This document shows, one piece after another, positions 28,567 to 39,257 of a stretch of DNA of 64,000 nt. The translations under genes were made by a program, and so were the position numbers. Source of the stretch: Olsenella sp. An285 (GTDB lineage: Bacteria > Actinomycetota > Coriobacteriia > Coriobacteriales > Atopobiaceae). The stretch spans positions 1 to 64,000 of the forward strand of contig NZ_NFIZ01000009.1 in assembly GCF_002159625.1 (NCBI RefSeq), in the 5' to 3' direction. Every line of letters begins with the position of its first letter. Within the stretch, counting starts at the first letter, position 1. Below the pieces are notes generated by a model. That model ran no database searches, had not been told where the DNA came from, and saw only the letters and a list, made by a program, of their open reading frames with translations.

Positions 28567-29787
28567 ATGGCACGAGACATGACCGGGCCGGGGACCAACC
28601 GCCGCGGCATCTCATCCTTCGCCCAGCGCGTGGCGGGCCAGCCCGCCCAGAGCGGCAAGGTCGGCGGCAAGCAGGGGCCCCTGGGGAGACTCTACCTCTC
28701 CCAGCTCATTCCCGCCCTGCTCATCGTGATCCTTGGCGTCATCAACATGTGGTCCTGCGCCCTGGCGCTCGAGGGCGAGGTCAACTTCACGAGCCATCTC
28801 GCCGGCATCGCGCTCGGCTTTGCCGCCGCCGTGGTGGTGTGGCGCTACGACTACCGCAACCTCGCGAACCTCACCACGGCGCTCTTTGTTCTTTCCTGCG
28901 TCATGCTCGCGCTTCCGCTCGTCCCCGGCCTCGGCGTGGAGGGCGGCCTGGGAGGCCTTGGCTGGGTGCGGGTGGGCCCGCTGCGCTTCCAGCCCTCGGA
29001 GCCCTCGAAGCTCGTGGTGATTGCCCTCATGGCCTCCGCCTGCGCCCAGTACAACGGCAAGATCGAGGACTTCCGGGACTATGCCAAGCTCTGCGGCACG
29101 CTTCTCGTGCCGCTGCTCCTCATCATGGTGACCGACCTCGGCACGGGACTCATGATCTTCTTCACCGGCGCCACGATCATCATCTGCAGCGGCGCCCCGC
29201 GCGCCTGGGTGCTCGCCACGATCGCGCTCATCGTGGGCGTCTCCGCCCTCGTGGTCATAACCTCGTCCATTGACGGCCTGCCCCACATCCTCAAGCCCTA
29301 TCAGCTCACGCGCCTCACGGTGTTCCTCGACCCGGAGGGCTCGAGCTCGGAGGATGCCTACAACCTCATCCAGGCCATGATCGCCATCGGCTCCGGCGGG
29401 CTTCTGGGGAAGGGCTTCGGCAACGCATCGCAGTCTCTGCTCGGCTTTGTCCCGGAGTCCCAGACTGACTTCATCTTTGCCACCTTCGCGGAGCAGTTCG
29501 GCTTCGTGGGCTCGGTCCTCCTTCTCGCCCTCTACGCCTGGATGATCCTTGCGACCATCTTTCTCGCCATGAAGGTCGACTCGACCTTCTCCAAGCTCGT
29601 GCTCGTGGGCTGCGCCGCCATGTGGACGTTCCAGGTCCTTGAGAGCGTGGGCATGTGCATCGGCATCATGCCCATCACCGGCATCCCGCTGCCCTTCATG
29701 ACCTACGGATCGTCCTCGATGGTCACGCAGCTCGCGGCGGTGGGCCTGGTTCAGTCTGTGTGGAGGCATCGTCAGAAGGTTGCGTAG
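28567..29787 (+). CDS. rodA: Rod-shape SEDS glycosyltransferase RodA
   Basis: RodA polymerises lipid II into glycan strands. The 406-residue product has about ten membrane helices and the SEDS signatures RFQPSEPSKLV (about 137-147), TDLGTGLM, the catalytic loop with PESQTDFIFA, and the C-terminal LPFMTYGSSSM. The first 45 residues are polar and extended compared with E. coli RodA. ATG at 28567 follows mrdA by nine bases. A GC-rich hairpin (29786-29816) overlaps the stop. Confidence 0.95.
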   Translation: MARDMTGPGTNRRGISSFAQRVAGQPAQSGKVGGKQGPLGRLYLSQLIPALLIVILGVINMWSCALALEGEVNFTSHLAGIALGFAAAVVVWRYDYRNLANLTTALFVLSCVMLALPLVPGLGVEGGLGGLGWVRVGPLRFQPSEPSKLVVIALMASACAQYNGKIEDFRDYAKLCGTLLVPLLLIMVTDLGTGLMIFFTGATIIICSGAPRAWVLATIALIVGVSALVVITSSIDGLPHILKPYQLTRLTVFLDPEGSSSEDAYNLIQAMIAIGSGGLLGKGFGNASQSLLGFVPESQTDFIFATFAEQFGFVGSVLLLALYAWMILATIFLAMKVDSTFSKLVLVGCAAMWTFQVLESVGMCIGIMPITGIPLPFMTYGSSSMVTQLAAVGLVQSVWRHRQKVA

Positions 29788-30273
29788 CGGGCCCGCGCGT
29801 CTGCGTCGCGCCCGCTTGGCCGCCGGGTTCCCCCGCTCGTCCTTCTCGCCTTGACGAACCTGCGCGTCCCGCGCTCCCGTCAGTTTTGTCATGCGATTGG
29901 GCATATTGCCTTGCCGCGGCTTCGCGAGCCGGCGTCTAGGCCAAATTCTCGGGCGATTGGGCAAAGGACTTGATATAAAGATCCGACGTAATCAAGAATG
30001 CCACCCAATTTCCGCAAAATGTTGGCGAGAAGAACAAGCGGGACGTTACGTCAGCACTCGTTCCCGGTGTGGAAAGCTCGAGGGCATCAAGGGTTTTGCC
30101 CAATCGCGGGGGTGTCCTGACGGGGCCGTCAATCTCTAAAGACGGTGCGGGCCTCTGTCCCGAGGGTGGCGTCGAGCAACTATAATGTTAGGCTCCGAGA
30201 GCCTGGGCCCGCTTGCGCCTTGGCTCCGCCTAGACGTTCGTCCGGGGATTCCCGGGGAGGGGAGCGCCCGCAA
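29788..30273. other. 486-bp intergenic region between rodA and the DUF697 gene
   Basis: No convincing coding region is present. The middle part (about 29880-30115) is visibly richer in A+T than the surrounding genes and holds a 155-bp inverted-repeat element at 29953-30107. An extra copy of its end motif GCGATTGGGCA lies at 29893-29903, exactly 60 bases upstream. A TATAAT hexamer at 30181-30186 probably serves the next gene, although its -35 position (TCCCGA) is poor. Confidence 0.7.
29953..30107. mobile_element. MITE-like 155-bp element with 22-bp inverted ends
   Basis: The left end (29953-29974, GCGATTGGGCAAAGGACTTGAT) and the complement of the right end (30086-30107) match at 19 of 22 positions, with the first 13 identical. 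The interior has no open reading frame of note and is AT-richer than the chromosome around it. Size, terminal inverted repeats and lack of genes fit a miniature inverted-repeat element. An alternative is a set of operator sites for one regulator, since a further GCGATTGGGCA copy lies outside. No target-site duplication was identified. Confidence 0.5.
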
Positions 30274-31224
30274 ATGGCTTCCAGGAAGGTTTCCATGGGG
30301 AGGGTCTTCGAGGTCATCTCCTCGGGCCGGAGCTCGTTCGCCGCGCGCGACGAGCGCGTCGTGCTTCGCGTGCACGTCGACCCCTCCTGCCCCCGGGAGG
30401 TCGCTCGCTGCGTGCGCCGCGCCCTCGGCGCCGAGCGCCCCGGGGGAGTCGTCGACGTGAGGGACACGCTGCCCCCGCTCCCGGGCGAGGAGGTCCCGGA
30501 TGCCGCCCTGGTCCTCACGGCCGACGGCAGGGGCGCCGAGCTCGTGGCGTCCTACGCGCGCGCCGGCGTGAGCGTGGGCGTTGTCGTCGAGGGCGCCCTC
30601 GAGGCCCCTCGCCTCGACCTTCCCGAGCAGGCCATGGGGCTCGTGAGCGTGATCGCGGCGTCGAGCCCGGAGACCCTCACGGACAAGCTCGCGTCCTGGC
30701 TCGCCGGGGCGACGGACAAGCCCATCGCGCTCGCCGCCTGCTTCCCGTTCTGTCGTCGCGCAGTGACCGACGACTTGGTCTCGCGCTGCGCCATGGAGAA
30801 CGCGGCCGTGGGCGCGGTGAGCCTCGTCCCCGGGTCCGACCTGCCCATCATGTGCGCCAACCAGGCCATGCTCGCGCTTGACATCGCGGCCGCGTACGGG
30901 CGCGACGTGAGTCTCGAGCGCGCCGCGGAGCTCGCCGGGGTCATCGGTGCCGGGTTTGCGTGGCGAGCCCTCGCCCGCACCCTCGTGGGCCTCGTCCCGG
31001 GGATAGGCGGCCTCCTCAAGGCCGGCATAGGATTTGGCGGAACCGTCGCCACCGGGCGCGCCCTGCGTCTTCGCCTGGAGCTCGAGGACGGCACGGTCGA
31101 GATTCCGATGCCCGAGCCCCGACCCGCCGACGCGGCTCCGGCCCGCGCGTCCTTCTCGGCCCCGCGTCCCGAGTCCTCGCGTTCCGACGACGGGTACGTC
31201 ACGGTGGGGGAGGCCGGAGCATGA
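30274..31224 (+). CDS. DUF697 domain protein
   Basis: The 316-residue product has a hydrophobic glycine-rich C-terminal region (about 195-270, with ALDIAAAYG and LVGLVPGIGGLLKAG) typical of DUF697, a family often tied to membrane-associated GTPases. No GTPase motifs are present here. The N-terminal part looks like a degenerate nucleotide-binding fold, with LPPLPGEEVPDAALVLTA where a G-domain would have its DxxG and following strand. The tail is disordered. ATG at 30274 has GGGAGGGGAG upstream. Its stop overlaps the radical SAM start (ATGA), so the genes are coupled. Function unknown. Confidence 0.75.
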   Translation: MASRKVSMGRVFEVISSGRSSFAARDERVVLRVHVDPSCPREVARCVRRALGAERPGGVVDVRDTLPPLPGEEVPDAALVLTADGRGAELVASYARAGVSVGVVVEGALEAPRLDLPEQAMGLVSVIAASSPETLTDKLASWLAGATDKPIALAACFPFCRRAVTDDLVSRCAMENAAVGAVSLVPGSDLPIMCANQAMLALDIAAAYGRDVSLERAAELAGVIGAGFAWRALARTLVGLVPGIGGLLKAGIGFGGTVATGRALRLRLELEDGTVEIPMPEPRPADAAPARASFSAPRPESSRSDDGYVTVGEAGA

Positions 31225-33098
31225 GGGCGGCGCGCGAGAACCTCTTTCACCTGATCGAGCCCCTGCTGCCCCACGTGGAGCACCCCAGCCGCTACCTTGA
31301 CCACGAGTGGGGCGTCTGCGAGGAGCAGGATGGCCCCTTCCACCTCTGCATGGTCTATGCGGACGTCTACGAGGTCGGCCAGCCCAACCTTGGCGTCGCC
31401 ATCCTCTACAACAACGTGAACGCTCAGGAGGGGATGAGCTGCGAGCGCTGCTACCTCCCCTGGAAGGACATGTCCGCCCTCATGCGCGAGCGCGGGGTGC
31501 CCCTGCTCTCGCTCGAGGGGGCGGCTCCGCTCGCCTCGTTCGACGCCATCGGCTTCACGCTCGCGCACGAGCTCATAGCCACCAACGTGCTGGAGACGCT
31601 CGACCTCGCGGGCATAGCCCTTACCTCGGCGGAGAGGGACGAGGACGACCCCATCATCCTTGCCGGAGGCCCGTCCGCCTGGAACTGCGAGCCGCTCGCC
31701 CCCGTCTTCGACGCCGTGCTCCTGGGGGACGGCGAGGAGTCGATCGTGGAGGTCTGCGCCTGCATCCGCGACGCCCGCGCCGAGGGGCTCTCCCGTGCGG
31801 ACCTGCTGCGACGGCTCGCACGCGTGCCCGGCACCTACGTTCCCTCGCTCTATGACGTGGTGGTCGACGAGAGCACCACGCGCTGGGGCCGCGCCGTGCC
31901 CCGAGCGGGCGAGGATGCCCCCAAGGTCGTCCTCAAGCGCTGCGTGAACGACTTTGCCTCCACCCCAGCCGTGGCGCAGCGCATCGTTCCCTACATGGGC
32001 ATCGTCCAGGACCGCCTCTCGCTCGAGGTCCTGCGCGGGTGCGCGCGCGGATGCCGCTTCTGCCAGGCGGGCATGACCTACCGTCCCGTGCGCGAGCGCC
32101 CGGCCGAGCAGGTCGTGAGGTGCGGCGTGGAGGGGCTCCTCACGAGCGGCCACGACGAGATCTCGCTCACCTCGCTCTCCACGACGGACCACTCTCAGTG
32201 CGAGCTCATCCTCAACAAGATGAACGAGGCGCTCGATGGGCAGGGCATCAGGGTGTCGATTCCCTCGCAGCGGCTCGACTCCTTTGGAGTGGACATGGCG
32301 GCCGCCGTCGCGGGCGGCAAGCGCGGGGGCCTCACCTTCGCGCCGGAGGCGGGCAGCCAGCGCCTGCGCGACGTCATCAACAAGAACGTGACCGAGGAGG
32401 ACCTCGAGCGCGCGGCGAGAAACGCGTTTGCCGCGGGCTGGCGGCGCATGAAGCTCTACTTCATGATCGGGCTTCCCACCGAGACGGACGAGGACGTCGT
32501 GGGCATAGCGCGCATGGCCGAGCGCGTGCTCGAGATCGGGCGCGAGGTCGTGGGGCGCGGGCCCAAGAGCGGGGTCTCCGTCTCCATCTCCGTGGCCGTG
32601 CTCGTTCCCAAGCCCTACACGCCCTTCCAGTGGGTGGGCCAGCTCAAGCCGGAGGAGGTGCGCCGTCGCCAGCAGCTCCTGCTCCACGAGGTGCGCGACC
32701 GCGCCATACGCGTCTCCTACCACGACGCCGACGTCTCGCTGGTGGAGGGCGCGCTCTCCAAGATGGGCCGCGCGGGCTTTGAGCTGGTGCGCGCCGCATG
32801 GGAGCGGGGATGCCGCTTCGACGCGTGGACGAGCGAGTTCGACTTCTGCGCGTGGAACGAGGCGGCTCGCTCCTGCGGTCTCGACCTCGAGGAGGTGGCG
32901 TGCGAGCAGTTCCCGCTCACGGCCGCCCTTCCGTGGGCGCACACCTCGCCCGGAGTCTCCATGGGATACCTCCAGCGCGAGTGGCGCCGCGCCGTCGAGG
33001 GCGTCACCACGCCGGACTGCACGCGCGAGAGCTGCACGGGCTGCGGGGTCTGTCCCGCGCTCGGGGTCCACAACGTCATCCAGGGGGTGCGCTCATGA
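31221..33098 (+). CDS. Radical SAM protein, TIGR03960 type
   Basis: The 625-residue product has an N-terminal domain related to B12-binding folds and a radical SAM core with CxxxCxxC (Cys274, Cys278, Cys281 in CARGCRFC). A C-terminal cysteine cluster (CTRESCTGCGVC) is near the end. This family is always paired with a DUF2344/TIGR03936 protein, as here; the reaction is not established, though tRNA or ribosome modification has been suggested from its neighbours. It starts inside the DUF697 stop and overlaps the next gene. Confidence 0.9.
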   Translation: MRAARENLFHLIEPLLPHVEHPSRYLDHEWGVCEEQDGPFHLCMVYADVYEVGQPNLGVAILYNNVNAQEGMSCERCYLPWKDMSALMRERGVPLLSLEGAAPLASFDAIGFTLAHELIATNVLETLDLAGIALTSAERDEDDPIILAGGPSAWNCEPLAPVFDAVLLGDGEESIVEVCACIRDARAEGLSRADLLRRLARVPGTYVPSLYDVVVDESTTRWGRAVPRAGEDAPKVVLKRCVNDFASTPAVAQRIVPYMGIVQDRLSLEVLRGCARGCRFCQAGMTYRPVRERPAEQVVRCGVEGLLTSGHDEISLTSLSTTDHSQCELILNKMNEALDGQGIRVSIPSQRLDSFGVDMAAAVAGGKRGGLTFAPEAGSQRLRDVINKNVTEEDLERAARNAFAAGWRRMKLYFMIGLPTETDEDVVGIARMAERVLEIGREVVGRGPKSGVSVSISVAVLVPKPYTPFQWVGQLKPEEVRRRQQLLLHEVRDRAIRVSYHDADVSLVEGALSKMGRAGFELVRAAWERGCRFDAWTSEFDFCAWNEAARSCGLDLEEVACEQFPLTAALPWAHTSPGVSMGYLQREWRRAVEGVTTPDCTRESCTGCGVCPALGVHNVIQGVRS

Positions 33099-33874
33099 GA
33101 GGCCGCGCGAACGCCCAGCCCTTCTCGGCTCGGCCGCAGGACCTGCCGGTCAAGGCGGACCTCGCGCGCCTGCGCGTGGAGTACGGCAAGGACGAGCGGC
33201 TCGCCTTCCTTGGCCACCTCGAGGTCCTGAGCACCGTCGAGCGCAGCATCAGGCGAGCCCGCCTGCCCTTCTCCATAGGAAACGGCTTCGCCCGACGGAT
33301 GCGCATCCAGTTCTCCCAGGCGCTGCCGGTGGGCGCGTCATCTGCGTGCGAGTACTTCGACCTGCGCCTCACGGAGCGCGTGAACCCCCAGGAGGCGCTC
33401 GATGCGCTGCGCGCCTCCACGCCCAGGGGCCTCGCCCCCGCGCGCGCCGCGTACGTGCCGGGGAGGCTGCCGGCCCTCGAGGCCTGGCTCGACCGATCCA
33501 TCTGGGAGCTCGAGGTGAGGGGCGCCTCCTGGGGCGCAGATGACATTGCGGCTGCGATCGGCGAGGTGGTGCGCCGGGGCTCGCTCACCTATCTCAGGGG
33601 CGAGAAGGCCAAGACCGTCGACGTCGCGTCCTCCCTCGTGGGCTTCTCGGCGTTTGACGGCGGCGGGTTCATCGGGCTCACCCTTGAGACCAGGCTCACG
33701 GGCGGAAACGCCCTGAGGCCCCAGGTGCTCCTGGATGCGGCCCTTGGCCTTTCCGGCATGCCCCGCTACGACTCGGTGAGGGTGAGAAGGACGCTCCAGG
33801 CGCACGAGGAAGATGGGCGTCTTGTGGAACCTTTCTGCGGCTCTGACGCAATCGCTACGTCATCGCTATTCTGA
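33095..33874 (+). CDS. DUF2344 (TIGR03936) radical SAM-associated protein
   Basis: The 259-residue product matches the partner family of the preceding radical SAM protein: an early RLRVEYGKDERLAFLGHLE block, GNGFARRMRIQFSQALPVG, and a mid VSSL/Tyr-rich region. ATG at 33095 overlaps the stop of the radical SAM gene by four bases, so the two are made together. In several relatives of this operon a ribonuclease G gene lies between this gene and rplU; it is absent here. Confidence 0.88.
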   Translation: MRGRANAQPFSARPQDLPVKADLARLRVEYGKDERLAFLGHLEVLSTVERSIRRARLPFSIGNGFARRMRIQFSQALPVGASSACEYFDLRLTERVNPQEALDALRASTPRGLAPARAAYVPGRLPALEAWLDRSIWELEVRGASWGADDIAAAIGEVVRRGSLTYLRGEKAKTVDVASSLVGFSAFDGGGFIGLTLETRLTGGNALRPQVLLDAALGLSGMPRYDSVRVRRTLQAHEEDGRLVEPFCGSDAIATSSLF

Positions 33875-33948
33875 GCAAGGCCGCATCGCTCCGGCGCGAC
33901 GCCGGCACCGTCTTTTCCCTTACGGTGTCCGGGTCACCCCAACGCATG

Positions 33949-33977
33949 TTGACGGGTCGGATCGCTGCTAGTAATAT
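33949..33977 (+). promoter_or_regulatory. Promoter of rplU-rpmA
   Basis: TTGACG at 33949-33954 and TAATAT at 33972-33977, with a 17-base spacer, make a strong housekeeping-sigma promoter about 40 bases before the rplU start. Confidence 0.8.
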
Positions 33978-34019
33978 AAGCAACTGTTGCATTCACGCCA
34001 GCAATGAAGGGTTCTCCAC

Positions 34020-34328
34020 ATGTACGCAATCGTAGCAACTGGTGGCAAGCAGTATAAGGTTGCCAAGGGCGACGTCATCGACGTCGAGAAGCTCGACGCG
34101 CAGCCTGGCGACAAGGTCGAGCTCTCCGTCCTCCTCGTGAACGACGGCACCACGACCATCGTTGACCCCGCGCAGCTCCAGGACAAGAAGGTCACCGCCG
34201 AGGTCGTCGACCAGCACAAGGGCGAGAAGGTCCTCGTCTTCAAGCTCAAGAAGCGCAAGCGCTATCACCGCACCAAGGGTCACCGTCAGAACCTGACGAG
34301 GCTCCAGGTCGTCGAGATTCCCGCGTAG
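34020..34328 (+). CDS. rplU: 50S ribosomal protein L21
   Basis: The 102-residue product is a full-length L21, a large-subunit protein that binds 23S rRNA. It begins MYAIVATGGKQYKV and has the KRKRYHRTKGHRQ basic region near the C-terminus, both family hallmarks. It is followed by rpmA in the universal L21-L27 order, with its own promoter upstream and a shared strong terminator after rpmA. Confidence 0.98.
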   Translation: MYAIVATGGKQYKVAKGDVIDVEKLDAQPGDKVELSVLLVNDGTTTIVDPAQLQDKKVTAEVVDQHKGEKVLVFKLKKRKRYHRTKGHRQNLTRLQVVEIPA

Positions 34329-34363
34329 TTCGTCTGAGTTCTGAGTAGAAGGCAGGTCACACC

Positions 34364-34612
34364 ATGGCTCACAAGAAAGGTCTCGGCTCCTCCCGCAACG
34401 GCCGCGACTCCCACGCCCAGCGTCTGGGCACCAAGCGTTACGGCGGCCAGTTCGTGAAGGCCGGCGAGGTCCTCGTCCGCCAGCGCGGCACCCACATCCA
34501 CCCCGGTGACAACGTTGGCATCGGCAAGGACGACACCCTGTTCGCCCTCACCGCCGGCACCGTCGAGTTCACCAAGGGCGTCAAGCACAAGGTGCACGTG
34601 CGCGAGGCGTAA
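34364..34612 (+). CDS. rpmA: 50S ribosomal protein L27
   Basis: The 82-residue product begins [16 protein letters not shown], the conserved N-terminus that reaches the peptidyl transferase centre. Unlike the L27 of many Firmicutes there is no cleavable N-terminal extension, and accordingly no Prp protease gene lies between rplU and rpmA. Confidence 0.98.
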   Translation: MAHKKGLGSSRNGRDSHAQRLGTKRYGGQFVKAGEVLVRQRGTHIHPGDNVGIGKDDTLFALTAGTVEFTKGVKHKVHVREA

Positions 34613-34629
34613 GCGACGACTCACGTTAA

Positions 34630-36125
<1,496 letters not shown>

Positions 36126-36126
<1 letters not shown>

Positions 36127-37238
36127 TGGAGCGCCCGAGCCTGCTCGTGGCAAAGGTCGGCTCGTCCACGCTCGTTGACGAGACCGGCTCCGTCGACGGT
36201 GCCTACATCGAGTCCCTCTGCGACCAGGTCGCCCGGCTCGTGGAGTCCGGGACCCGCGTGGTCCTCGTCTCCTCGGGCGTCGCGGCGGCGGGTCGGGAGG
36301 TGCTCGGGATCCCCGAGCGGCCGCGTGACATCGAGACCCTGCAGGCCTGTGCCGCGGCGGGTCAGGCGCGCCTCACGCAGGCCTACGCCGACGTGCTCCG
36401 CGACCGCGGCATCGTGTGCGGTCAGGTCCTGCTCACGCGACGCGACGTCACGGACAGGGACGGCTACCTCAACGCCCGGAGGACCCTCACGCGCCTGCTC
36501 GAGCTCGGCGTGGTGCCGGTCGTGAACGAGAACGACACCGTCTCCGTGGCCGAGTTCGCATTTGGCGACAACGACATGCTCGGGGCGATCGTTGCGGCCA
36601 TGCTCGGGGCGGACCTCTACGTCATCTGCTCGGACGTGAGCGGCCTCTACACCGCCAATCCGCAGACGCGTCCCGACGCCCGGCTCGTGGAGAGCGTGAG
36701 CGCCGTTGACGAGCGCATCACCGCCATGGCGGGGGGCGCCGGCAGCAGCTTCGGCACCGGCGGCATGGCCTCCAAGCTCCGCGCCGCCCGCGCCATGCTC
36801 GCCGCCGGCGTGCCCATGGTCATCTGCCAGGGGAGACGGCCGGACGTGCTGGTGGATCTGGCCAGTGGGGAGCGCGTGGGCACGAGGTTCGAGGCGCCCG
36901 CGGGTTCCGCGCGCGAGGGCGGCCGAAAGCTGTGGATCGGCCTCGCCGAGGTGCCGCGGGGGACGCTCGTCCTGGACGAGGGCGCCGCAACGGCGGTGGT
37001 CTCTCGCGGGGCGTCGATACTGCCGGTGGGCGTGAGCGCCACGCGCGGCAACTACGACGCCGGTGACGTCGTGACCGTCGAGGGTCCGTCCGGGCGCGTC
37101 ATCGGGCGCGGCGTGGTACGCTATTCGTCAGAGGACATGACGCGCGTCCGCGGCCTCAAGCTCGACGTCATCGCCCGTTTCCTGGGGGAGGGCGGCGCCC
37201 AGCCCGCTGTGCACCGAGACGACCTTCTCGTCCTCTAG
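36126..37238 (+). CDS. proB: Glutamate 5-kinase
   Basis: The first enzyme of proline synthesis phosphorylates glutamate and is usually inhibited by proline. The 370-residue product has the amino acid kinase domain (VLVSSGVAAAG, NENDTVS, GTGGMASKL) and a C-terminal PUA domain from about residue 275. It overlaps the obgE stop (TGATG) and is followed by proA after 46 bases. Confidence 0.96.
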
Positions 37239-37284
37239 CATCCCCGCCGCCCAGCGGCGCCACGCCTCACGAAGGGAGACCCCC

Positions 37285-38553
37285 ATGTCCGAGGCTCGCA
37301 CCAAGGCCGCGCTCGCCCGTGCCGTCGCGCCCGAGCTCGCCCGCGCCCCGCGCTCGCAGCGCGAGCGCGCCCTTCTCGCCGCCGCCGCGAGGATCCGCGC
37401 CGACGAGGGCGCCATCCTCGCCGCAAACTCCCGCGACCTCGAGCGCGCGCGTGCCGCGGGCATGAAGGAGTCCCTGGTGGACCGCCTCGCGCTCGACCAC
37501 GATCGGCTCTTCGGCATCGCCTCGTCGCTCGAGGAGATCGCCGGCCAGCCGGACCCGCTCGGCCGCGTCCTCGACGGCTCGACGCTCGACAACGGGCTTC
37601 GCATCGAGCGCGTGACCGTGCCGCTGGGCGTGGTCGCCCTCATCTATGAGGCCCGTCCCAATGTCACGGCAGACGCCTTCGGCCTCTGCCTGCGCTCTGG
37701 CAACGCCTGCGTCCTCAAGGGCGGCTCCGCTGCGCAGGAGTCCTGCCTCGCCCTCGTGGCGTCGTGCCGGGCCGCCCTGGTGGAGGCCGGCCTGCCCGCA
37801 GACGCGCTCCAGTACGTCGAGGACGATGCCGGTCACACCCAGACCCAGGAGCTCATCACCGCAAACGGGCTCGTGGACGTGCTCATCCCGCGCGGCGGTG
37901 CCTCCCTCATCCGCGCCTGCGTGGAGCGCGCCACCGTCCCCGTCATAGAGACGGGCACCGGCAACTGCCACGTCTACGTCCATGAGAGCGCGGACCTCGA
38001 GCGAGCCCGCGCCATCGTCATGAACGCCAAGACTCAGCGCACCGGCGTGTGCAACGCCGCGGAGTCCCTCCTCGTGGACAGGGCCATCGCCGCCGATTTT
38101 CTCCCGGACATGCTGCGCGACCTCACGGGGGCCGGCGTCGTCGTCCACGCGGACGAGGAGACGCTCTCCGTCGCTGACGACCTTGGCCTGCCCGAGGGTT
38201 CGCTCGTGGCCGCCACCGAGGATGACTGGGGCACGGAGTACCTCGCCCTCGAGATCAGCTGCCGCGTCGTCTCCGGAGTCGACGAGACCGTGGGGCACGT
38301 CAACCGCTACGGCACCGGCCACTCCGAGGCCATCGTCGCGGACTCCTACGAGGCGTGCGAGGCGTTTCTCGCGGGCGTGGACGCCGCGGCGGTCTACGCC
38401 AACGCGTCCACGAGGTTCACCGACGGCGGCGTCTTCGGGCTCGGGGCCGAGATCGGCATCTCGACGCAGAAGCTCCACGCGCGCGGTCCCATGGGGGCGA
38501 GTGCCCTCACCACGACCAAGTACCTCGTCCGCGGGAACGGGCAGACACGATGA
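37285..38553 (+). CDS. proA: Glutamate-5-semialdehyde dehydrogenase (gamma-glutamyl phosphate reductase)
   Basis: The second proline-synthesis enzyme reduces glutamyl 5-phosphate with NADPH. The 422-residue product shows YEARPNVTADAFGLC, the glycine loop and the catalytic-cysteine region TGVCNAAESLLV. GGAGA precedes ATG at 37285. Its stop overlaps the nadD start (ATGA). Confidence 0.97.
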   Translation: MSEARTKAALARAVAPELARAPRSQRERALLAAAARIRADEGAILAANSRDLERARAAGMKESLVDRLALDHDRLFGIASSLEEIAGQPDPLGRVLDGSTLDNGLRIERVTVPLGVVALIYEARPNVTADAFGLCLRSGNACVLKGGSAAQESCLALVASCRAALVEAGLPADALQYVEDDAGHTQTQELITANGLVDVLIPRGGASLIRACVERATVPVIETGTGNCHVYVHESADLERARAIVMNAKTQRTGVCNAAESLLVDRAIAADFLPDMLRDLTGAGVVVHADEETLSVADDLGLPEGSLVAATEDDWGTEYLALEISCRVVSGVDETVGHVNRYGTGHSEAIVADSYEACEAFLAGVDAAAVYANASTRFTDGGVFGLGAEIGISTQKLHARGPMGASALTTTKYLVRGNGQTR

Positions 38554-39257
38554 GCGTGGACTGGGCGGCGCTGCGCGCTGCGGACCTTCCGGTCCTGGGG
38601 GCCGAGGAGGACAGGACGTATCGCCTGGGCATCATGGGCGGTACGTTCGACCCCATCCACAACGGGCACCTGGTGGCGGCCGAGCAGGCCTTCGACGACC
38701 TCTCGCTCGACCTCGTGGTCTTCATGCCGGCGGGGCGCCCCGCGTTCAAGCTGGACCAGTCGGTGACCTCCGGCGAGGAGCGCTTTGCCATGACGCTGCT
38801 CGCCACGGCAGACAACCCGCACTTCGTGGCCTCGCGCTTCGAGGTGGACCGCGAGGGCGTCACCTACACGGCGGACACGCTGAGGCTCCTGCGCGAGCTC
38901 TATCCCAACAACGTCGAGTTCTACTTCATCACCGGCGCGGACGCCATCACCGAGATCGTCTCCTGGCGCGACGCCGCGGACATCGCGCGCCTGGCTCACC
39001 TCGTCGCCGCAACGCGGCCCGGGTACGACCTCGACCGCGCCTGGGACGCCATAGCCGCCTCGGGACTGGACTTCGACGTCACGTACCTCTCCGTCCCCGC
39101 ACTCGCCATCTCCTCGAGCTACCTCCGCGAGCGCGTGGGGGCCGGCCAGAGCCTTCGCTACCTCACGCCGGACCCGGTCACGGGCTACCTGCACAAGCAC
39201 GGCCTCTACGGCGCCTCGAGGAGCCGCTACGGGCAGACGGGGGAGGTGGTCGCCTAA
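38550..39257 (+). CDS. nadD: Nicotinate-nucleotide adenylyltransferase
   Basis: The enzyme makes deamido-NAD from nicotinate mononucleotide and ATP. The 235-residue product has GGTFDPIHNGHL (the HxGH nucleotidyl-transfer site near residues 30-41) and ISSSYLRERV near 190, the family's ISSTxIR motif. A roughly 25-residue N-terminal lead precedes the core. It sits between proA and yqeK with four-base and one-base overlaps. Confidence 0.94.
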   Translation: MSVDWAALRAADLPVLGAEEDRTYRLGIMGGTFDPIHNGHLVAAEQAFDDLSLDLVVFMPAGRPAFKLDQSVTSGEERFAMTLLATADNPHFVASRFEVDREGVTYTADTLRLLRELYPNNVEFYFITGADAITEIVSWRDAADIARLAHLVAATRPGYDLDRAWDAIAASGLDFDVTYLSVPALAISSSYLRERVGAGQSLRYLTPDPVTGYLHKHGLYGASRSRYGQTGEVVA

